From positions 1-11,080 of the forward strand of contig CAZIGM010000052.1 in NCBI GenBank assembly GCA_964538675.1: 11,080 bases of DNA. The letters run 5' to 3'. A program made the position numbers and the translations under genes. The DNA is from CAZIGM01 sp964538675 (lineage in GTDB: Bacteria; Bacillota; Bacilli; Tepidibacillales; Tepidibacillaceae). The first letter of the stretch is position 1. Each line of letters starts with the position of its first letter. This document shows, in pieces, positions 6,898-11,080 of the stretch. Below the pieces are notes generated by a model that was not told the origin of the DNA, made no database searches, and was given only the letters and a program-made list of their open reading frames with translations.

Positions 6898-7614
6898 TTA
6901 TTTTTCTAGGTTTGATAAAATATCGTTGTAAATCTGTTTCGTTATCCCCTCATCCTTATAATTAATTATAATATAATCTTCTGCTGTAATTAGATAAATA
7001 AAGGGTCCTTCATTTTTTTCGATATATATTCTACCCTTACCAATCTCCTCTAAATTAAATGTTCCTTTTCTTATATTTCCAGCATCAAACCCATTCACTT
7101 TACCTTTTATATCAGGAATATTATCTATCATCTGCACATTCTCAATACTATCAATCGAAATATCCATTCCATATGTCCCACTAATTTTAATATATTCTGA
7201 ATTTACCTCTATATGATTTGGAAGAGTTCCATAGATAACCAATCCTATTGAAAAGCTACTTACCAATATTATAAAAATTAATATAAGTAATGAAGTCTTA
7301 GTAATTTCTTTTTTGTTTAAATCATATTTCTGTGCTCGAATAACCATATAAATAATATATATTATAAAAAAACCAAACATTATTATAGATGTTATACCAT
7401 TACCTAAATAATCAAAAATAAAAGCAATTAATAATAAAGAAGCCAAAATAAACAAGTTATTTCCCATAAACTTTCTTAGCCCCTCAATATTAATATCCCC
7501 TTTTCGCTCCTTTGACATAGTATTATATCCAGCAATTAACCAATCCCAGTTAAAATATTTAATAGCTACACCAAGAACAAAAAGTAAAAGTGAAATTAAT
7601 ACTCCAATAATCAA
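6898..7614 (-). CDS. DUF3784 membrane protein with C-terminal PH-like domain
   Basis: The gene gives 238 residues from a TTG at 7612-7614, eight bases after GGAG. A GTG nine bases earlier overlaps that site and is less likely. An N-terminal membrane segment is followed by WLIAGYNTM (25-33), the DUF3784 hallmark, and then KERKGDINIEGLRKFMGNN. Three further membrane segments fall near 54-68, 75-92 and 108-130. The remaining 100 residues are soluble and beta-rich (EVNSEYIKISGTYGMDISID onward), ending in a helix, which resembles bacterial PH-like domains. No function is known for this family. It is the last gene of the leftward run, 57 bases after the phosphodiesterase, and its stop codon lies eight bases from repeat B. 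Confidence 0.75.
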   Translation of the reverse strand: MIIGVLISLLLFVLGVAIKYFNWDWLIAGYNTMSKERKGDINIEGLRKFMGNNLFILASLLLIAFIFDYLGNGITSIIMFGFFIIYIIYMVIRAQKYDLNKKEITKTSLLILIFIILVSSFSIGLVIYGTLPNHIEVNSEYIKISGTYGMDISIDSIENVQMIDNIPDIKGKVNGFDAGNIRKGTFNLEEIGKGRIYIEKNEGPFIYLITAEDYIIINYKDEGITKQIYNDILSNLEK

Positions 7615-7650
7615 TTTTCTCACTCCATTATTTTGTGCAAACCTGTCTTA

Positions 7651-7688
7651 TATAATTTAGCAAATTATATATTAGAAATATATAATTT
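7651..7688. repeat. AT-only overlapping inverted repeats at the phosphodiesterase stop codon
   Basis: AAATTATATATT (7662-7673), AGA and AATATATAATTT (7677-7688) form a perfect 12-bp palindrome. A second one, TATAATTT-AGC-AAATTATA (7651-7669), shares the middle arm, so the two hairpins exclude each other. The stop codon of the phosphodiesterase gene (7672-7674) is inside the first. Confidence 0.6.
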
Positions 7689-8157
7689 CTGCTTTAATCT
7701 TCTCACCTAAAGTTATTTCACCATATGAATGTTTTGGACTTCTTCTTCTATTAGTAGGTGAACCTGGATTAAAATATAACACTCCATTCTCTACGCCTTT
7801 ATATGGTTGATGTGAATGCCCAAAAATCACAATATCTACCTTATCATCAGCGAAAGTCCTCTTTATCCTTTGCAAAATATTTCCGTATGCACCTTCGCCA
7901 TGAGTTATTCCAATCCTATATCTACCAAGTTCAATAACCTTTTTCTTACCTAAATGAATTAATATGTCTGTTCCATCATTATTCCCTGCTACAGCCTCTA
8001 CTTGTGTTAAAGCCTCTAAATAATAAAGCAATTTAGCTGATGTGAAATCGCCGGCATGTATTAATAAATCTGTATTTTCAATTGATTTTAGGACCTGCAA
8101 AGGTAATTCCTGACCTTTTCTTGAAATATGGGTGTCAGAAATAACAGTTATTTTCAT
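7672..8157 (-). CDS. MJ0936/YfcE-type metallophosphodiesterase
   Basis: The protein has 161 residues, normal for the family. The calcineurin-like metal-binding motifs are all present: D8-x-H10 (SDTH), GD at 36-37, GNND at 58-61, H86 (THG), GHSH at 113-116, and NPGS at 130-133. Relatives hydrolyse phosphodiester model substrates with Mn or Ni; the true substrate is usually unknown. B. subtilis YsnB is a close type. The ATG has GAGG eight bases upstream. The gene lies 54 bases after the HAD hydrolase gene and is probably in the same leftward transcript. Confidence 0.92.
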   Translation of the reverse strand: MKITVISDTHISRKGQELPLQVLKSIENTDLLIHAGDFTSAKLLYYLEALTQVEAVAGNNDGTDILIHLGKKKVIELGRYRIGITHGEGAYGNILQRIKRTFADDKVDIVIFGHSHQPYKGVENGVLYFNPGSPTNRRRSPKHSYGEITLGEKIKAEIIYF

Positions 8158-8211
8158 TAACTTTTCCTCTTTCTACGAAATAATTATCCTAAATCCATAT
8201 TATTCATCATA

Positions 8212-8931
8212 TTAACTAAATAAACCAATATTATTTTCTAAATGATTCTTTAACTGGACCAAAGTTCCGCTTTGATTAACTGTATATTTTGAAGTACCAC
8301 GATCAATGAAATAATCTTTTACTAAATATGTACTGATACCTAATTCACTAGCTACCATATCTTCTTGCATATCATTTCCAATCATAATTGCATCTTCTGG
8401 TTTAGTCTCTATCTTCTCTAATATTTCCTGAAAATAATGTCTATGAGGTTTGCAAAAATGGGAATCTTCATAAGAAGTAATCAAATCAAACAATGATTCT
8501 TCAAGTTCAAGCCATCTAAGACGTTCAACTATTGCATCCTTCGGAAAAAGAGGATTAGTCGCAATAACTACCTTTCTCCCTTGTTTTTTTGCAATATCTA
8601 CAATATCTTTAGAAATCGGTGTTGGTATAACGTGTTCCTTCAATTTAGGAAAATGTTCTAGATAAAATTTATCAAATAAAGGCCATACCTCTGAATGAGA
8701 GACCCCAGCCTTCTTTAAAAAATGCTTTGAAAATATATCTTTATTTGTATAATTAGAATCCAAATTATTAATCATTTCTTCTGTGCTTTCCCATATATCT
8801 TTAATAAATTTTTCAGGATGATAATAATCTTTTATATAAAAGGTTAAAGATTTCATGTATTGTTTAACAAATTCCTCTGTATCTGCTTGTAATATAGTAC
8901 CATCTAAGTCAATTAATAAAGCTTTAGTCAT
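8212..8931 (-). CDS. HAD-superfamily hydrolase
   Basis: The protein has 239 residues. The HAD motifs are intact: motif I DLDGT with D8 and D10, motif II T126 in VVIATNPLFP, motif III K161 in CKPHRHYF, and motif IV IGNDMQEDM with D187 and D191. A helical cap lies between motifs I and II (about 18-105), making it a C1-cap phosphatase of the PGP/YfnB kind. The substrate cannot be read from the sequence. The ribosome binding site AGGTGG is ten bases before the ATG, and the gene follows the MTAP/PNP-like gene by 17 bases, so a role near nucleoside or sugar phosphate turnover is possible but unproven. Confidence 0.9.
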   Translation of the reverse strand: MTKALLIDLDGTILQADTEEFVKQYMKSLTFYIKDYYHPEKFIKDIWESTEEMINNLDSNYTNKDIFSKHFLKKAGVSHSEVWPLFDKFYLEHFPKLKEHVIPTPISKDIVDIAKKQGRKVVIATNPLFPKDAIVERLRWLELEESLFDLITSYEDSHFCKPHRHYFQEILEKIETKPEDAIMIGNDMQEDMVASELGISTYLVKDYFIDRGTSKYTVNQSGTLVQLKNHLENNIGLFS

Positions 8932-8948
8932 ATTATCGCTACCACCTT

Positions 8949-9785
8949 TTATTTTTCTTTAAGCAAAGTCTCATTCCTATATTCATGGCATTTACATTCA
9001 TGTTGAGATTGATTAATTGCCTTTAAAGCTTCTATTAAAATATTACCTATTGTGTATGATTCTTGATAGAATATATCGCTTAAATCTTTATGTTCCCAAT
9101 CCTTTAATATTCCTTCAGCATAGTTAACAACCATATAAATACCTGCATAACAAGCCCCAATTTCTCGTGCTAGATAAACTTCTGGAGTAATGCTCTGTCC
9201 AACCACATCAGCATTCCATGTTCTAAACATCTGGACTTCAGCACGAGACTCAAAATGTCTACCATCTGTATTTACATATACACCTCTATTAAAAACGTGT
9301 ATTCCATCTGATTCCACTCTTTTCTTAGCCACATTAGTTAATAATTTAGCTAGCGTTGGACAAATAGGATCTCTCATCGTTAAAAGATAAGGTCCTCCTA
9401 ATCCTACGTCTTGTCGCATTGAGTAATCTATATAATCATTTACAATTACCAAATCCCTTAACTCTAATAAATGATTAATACTCCCAACACCACCTTCAGA
9501 AAAAATTTTTTTTACCCCAGCTGCTTTAAGGACCCAGAATAATTGTTGTGAAGCCTCGCCTCTTTTAATACCTTCATTTGGTCTCCAACCATGCATCCTT
9601 ACAGTTAAAACCTTTTTATCCTCAACTTGAATTAATTTAAAAGTTGGACTTGTACCAAAAGGTGTATTGTATATTAGATTATCTTCTAAGGTTTTAACAT
9701 CAAATCTTTTTAGATCTTCTGGAAAATTGATTGAAAATGTGCTTGATCCGCCTATTATCGCATAATCAACTTGTGGTATATCCAT
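8949..9785 (-). CDS. MTAP/PNP-family nucleoside phosphorylase, divergent
   Basis: The protein has 278 residues with the MTAP-like phosphorylase framework: IIGGSSTF (10-17), R63-x-H65 in the phosphate region, GGVGSI (99-104), DLVIVNDYID (111-120), GVYVNTDGRHFESRAEVQMF (168-187), VVGQSITPEVYLAREIG (194-210) and CYAGIYMVVNYAEG (212-225). The family cleaves methylthioadenosine or purine nucleosides with phosphate. Several positions differ from typical enzymes. GPRF is GRHF here, the usual PGD before the IV(I/V) strand is LRD, and the Asp pair that binds adenine in MTAP (DYD) is N221-Y-A223. Asn at that place is typical of enzymes for 6-oxopurines, so inosine, guanosine or methylthioinosine is a better guess than methylthioadenosine. 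The tail has a small Cys/His cluster (HECKCH). AGGAGG precedes the ATG. It follows trmL by nine bases. Confidence 0.88.
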   Translation of the reverse strand: MDIPQVDYAIIGGSSTFSINFPEDLKRFDVKTLEDNLIYNTPFGTSPTFKLIQVEDKKVLTVRMHGWRPNEGIKRGEASQQLFWVLKAAGVKKIFSEGGVGSINHLLELRDLVIVNDYIDYSMRQDVGLGGPYLLTMRDPICPTLAKLLTNVAKKRVESDGIHVFNRGVYVNTDGRHFESRAEVQMFRTWNADVVGQSITPEVYLAREIGACYAGIYMVVNYAEGILKDWEHKDLSDIFYQESYTIGNILIEALKAINQSQHECKCHEYRNETLLKEK

Positions 9786-9794
9786 AATATCCTC

Positions 9795-10262
9795 CTACTC
9801 AATTAAATCTTTAAATTGAAGCTGTTTAAGAGCTTCATAAAGTACAACAGCTACTGCATTAGACAAATTTAATGACCTTATTGAATCTTTCATAGGTATT
9901 GTAATTGTTCTTTCCCAATTATCCTTTAAAATATTCACAGGAATACCCGCTGTCTCTTTGCCAAATATGATAAAGTCTTCATCTATATAATTAACATCAG
10001 AATACTTTTGCTTAGTCTTTGTTGTCGCATAAAAAAAACGTCCATCTGGATATGTTTGATATAAAGCTTGCAAAGAATCATAATAATTAATTTCAACATC
10101 GTTCCAATAATCTAGACCTGCTCTTTTTAACATTTTATTATCAGTAGAGAATCCTAATGGTTTTATTAAATGTAATCTTGCACCTGTTGCAGCACAAGTT
10201 CTTGCTATATTTCCTGTATTGGAAGGTATTTCTGGTTCGTGTAATACAATATTTATTGCCAT
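9795..10262 (-). CDS. trmL: tRNA (cytidine/uridine-2'-O-)-methyltransferase TrmL
   Basis: The protein has 155 residues, the usual size of this minimal SPOUT methyltransferase. The three SPOUT motifs are clear: EIPSNTGNIARTC (11-23), FGKETAGIP (100-108) and IRSLNLSNAVAVVLYE (128-143), which form the knotted SAM site. TrmL methylates the ribose of the wobble base 34 in tRNA-Leu isoacceptors, acting as a dimer in the cytoplasm. The ATG at 10260-10262 is chosen because GAGGTG lies six bases upstream; the in-frame GTG nine bases earlier is part of that site. It leads a leftward run with the phosphorylase gene nine bases after its stop. Confidence 0.94.
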   Translation of the reverse strand: MAINIVLHEPEIPSNTGNIARTCAATGARLHLIKPLGFSTDNKMLKRAGLDYWNDVEINYYDSLQALYQTYPDGRFFYATTKTKQKYSDVNYIDEDFIIFGKETAGIPVNILKDNWERTITIPMKDSIRSLNLSNAVAVVLYEALKQLQFKDLIE

Positions 10263-10304
10263 AAATATCACCTCTATGAACTTGTCTAATAAACAATATG
10301 TCCA

Positions 10305-10310
10305 ATTATA
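10305..10310 (-). promoter_or_regulatory. Possible -10 box of the trmL transcript
   Basis: TATAAT on the minus strand lies 42 bases before the trmL ATG, directly after the terminator of the amidase gene. No good -35 hexamer is visible at 16-18 bases, so the call rests on the -10 box and position. Confidence 0.4.
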
Positions 10311-10314
10311 CTAC

Positions 10315-10341
10315 AAAAAAAGGAAAGCTTCTATGTGAAGC
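10315..10341 (-). terminator. Probable terminator of the amidase gene
   Basis: On the minus strand GCTTC-ACATA-GAAGC is followed by TTTCCTTTTTTT. It starts ten bases after the amidase stop codon. The stem is short and the T-run is broken by CC, so strength is uncertain. Confidence 0.6.
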
Positions 10342-10351
10342 CCACCAATTT

Positions 10352-10858
10352 TTAAGTAAAATTATCTAAAATATGAAAGAACTTATACTTAATCTTAGAT
10401 GTCCATGCATGTGAGTCCTTATACGACCAATTTCTGTGTTTTGAATCTATTGAATGTGCATTTACAAAGGGTATTCCTAATGAATCTTTTGCTGTTACTA
10501 TTGTATTGTGATTCCATCTTCCATCTCCTTCAAAGTCGTAGCAAATGACATCACCAAGCATTAATAATTCTGGACTAATAACTTGATTAGCTGTTAATCC
10601 ATGTTTATTATTTTGTAAATAATTGCTTAACATATGCGCTACTGCCCAGCTATAACTCCAACTATCTGATTTACTACCATTACCCCTATACCACCAACCA
10701 GTCCCTTTATTACCAAATTTCATCGACGCTCCACCAGCCCATAGACATTGCGATATATAGTTTGTGCAATCATCTTCAAATTTTAAGAAACGCGGGTTAT
10801 GGCTATTCCACCACTTGTCTGCGTATATAACTGCTTTCTCACGATTATATATTCCCAT
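10352..10858 (-). CDS. Amidase_6-type cysteine hydrolase, domain-only form
   Basis: The protein has 168 residues. The Amidase_6 pattern runs through the whole protein: YNREKAVIYADKWWNSHNP at 4-22, DDCTNYISQCLWAGG at 29-43 with the likely nucleophile C31, GTGWWYRG at 52-59, SYSWAVAHML at 68-77, GDVICYDFEGDGRWNHNTIV at 102-121 (H117), and VNAHSID with the likely catalytic H135. The family is thought to cleave amide bonds in peptidoglycan or related substrates, but few members have been tested. There is no signal peptide and no wall-binding domain, so export is not evident. Many relatives are longer, and this one is the bare domain. GGAGGG precedes the ATG. It is monocistronic, with terminators on both sides. 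Confidence 0.88.
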   Translation of the reverse strand: MGIYNREKAVIYADKWWNSHNPRFLKFEDDCTNYISQCLWAGGASMKFGNKGTGWWYRGNGSKSDSWSYSWAVAHMLSNYLQNNKHGLTANQVISPELLMLGDVICYDFEGDGRWNHNTIVTAKDSLGIPFVNAHSIDSKHRNWSYKDSHAWTSKIKYKFFHILDNFT

Positions 10859-10903
10859 TTTAACCCTCCATTAAAAGAAATTAATGTGAATATATTTTAT
10901 TAA

Positions 10904-10944
10904 AATTAAAAAAAGAAGTGATGAATTTTTTACATCCCTTCTTT
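10904..10944 (-). terminator. Rho-independent terminator upstream of the amidase gene
   Basis: On the minus strand AAAGAAGGGATG, a nine-base loop and CATCACTTCTTT pair with one mismatch, followed by more T residues. It would stop a leftward transcript entering through repeat C. Its outermost three bases coincide with the left terminal repeat of copy C. Confidence 0.75.
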
Positions 10945-11080
10945 ATCCAGATATGATAAAATCCCCACTTACACACAAAGTGCGCAAGTCTCACTAAGGG
11001 AACAAAGTTCCCTAGTCTCGCTATGTTAAGTGGGGGAGAATGAATTTAGGATAAGTCTCACATAGCACGACTAAATGCTT
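10942..11080 (+). repeat. Composite repeat element, copy C (cut by the window edge)
   Basis: The copy begins with the terminal repeat TTTATCCAGAT (10942-10952). A perfect 9-bp stem, CCCCACTTA (10963-10971) with TAAGTGGGG (11027-11035), encloses an imperfect palindrome (10971-10985) and a cassette absent from B: two inverted-orientation units (10986-10996 and 11013-11023) around GGGAAC-AAA-GTTCCC. The joint AGAATGAATTTAGGATAAG and the unit TAGCACGACTA (11063-11073) follow, and the next palindrome is cut at 11080. From 11041 on it is nearly identical to copy A. Confidence 0.85.

Noticed and set aside
8158..8211. Promoter or structure between the HAD and phosphodiesterase genes
   Set aside because: I see only AT-rich sequence and the ribosome binding site; no clear boxes or inverted repeats.
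9190..9390. Plus-strand open frame inside the MTAP/PNP-like gene
   Set aside because: It is antisense to conserved phosphorylase motifs and lacks a ribosome binding site.
10263..10351. Riboswitch or T-box leader before trmL
   Set aside because: The gap is under 90 bases and is explained by a terminator, a -10 box and a short leader; no aptamer-like or T-box sequence is visible.

Overview
The window is AT-rich DNA from an endospore-forming Firmicute. The main evidence is the tandem prkA-yhbH pair at the left end, a sporulation (mother-cell) locus in Bacilli and many Clostridia. Strong AGGAGG-type ribosome binding sites and frequent GTG/TTG starts agree with this. I cannot name the genus. All genes but one lie on the minus strand.

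Layout. Positions 1-2377: yhbH (partial, runs off the left edge) and prkA, a two-gene unit read leftward. Positions 2378-2769 (392 bases without a gene): a possible sigma-E-like -10 for prkA, a probable terminator and repeat element copy A. Positions 2770-5244: a leftward cluster of a TetR-type regulator, a YciI-like protein, a class I methyltransferase and a VanZ-family membrane protein. Divergent from the regulator is a YhgE/Pip-like ABC-2-type membrane protein (5449-6642). The shared 200-bp region carries a 19-bp-arm inverted repeat that coincides with TATAAT boxes on both strands, so the regulator probably controls its neighbour and perhaps itself. Positions 6650-6890: a strong terminator followed by repeat copy B. 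Positions 6898-10262: a leftward run of trmL (tRNA Nm34 methyltransferase), an unusual MTAP/PNP-family phosphorylase, a HAD hydrolase, an MJ0936/YfcE-type phosphodiesterase and a DUF3784 membrane protein. Positions 10352-10858: a stand-alone Amidase_6-type cysteine hydrolase. A terminator and repeat copy C (cut by the window edge) complete the right end.

The most unusual content is the repeat family in three intergenic regions (A 2546-2802, B 6695-6890, C from 10942). It looks like a non-autonomous mobile element with short terminal inverted repeats (TTTATYCAGAT). Inside it is a modular array: an 11-bp unit, consensus TAGCRTGACTW, occurs singly or in pairs about 26 bp apart. Each pair brackets a small palindrome whose stem sequence differs while its self-complementarity and TTTA or TTT loop are kept. 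Copies B and C differ by exactly one unit plus one palindrome, and copy A carries seven units, so the array seems to gain and lose cassettes. Each copy lies next to a Rho-independent terminator, and copy A supplies the last codons and stop of the VanZ gene. I do not recognise this family.
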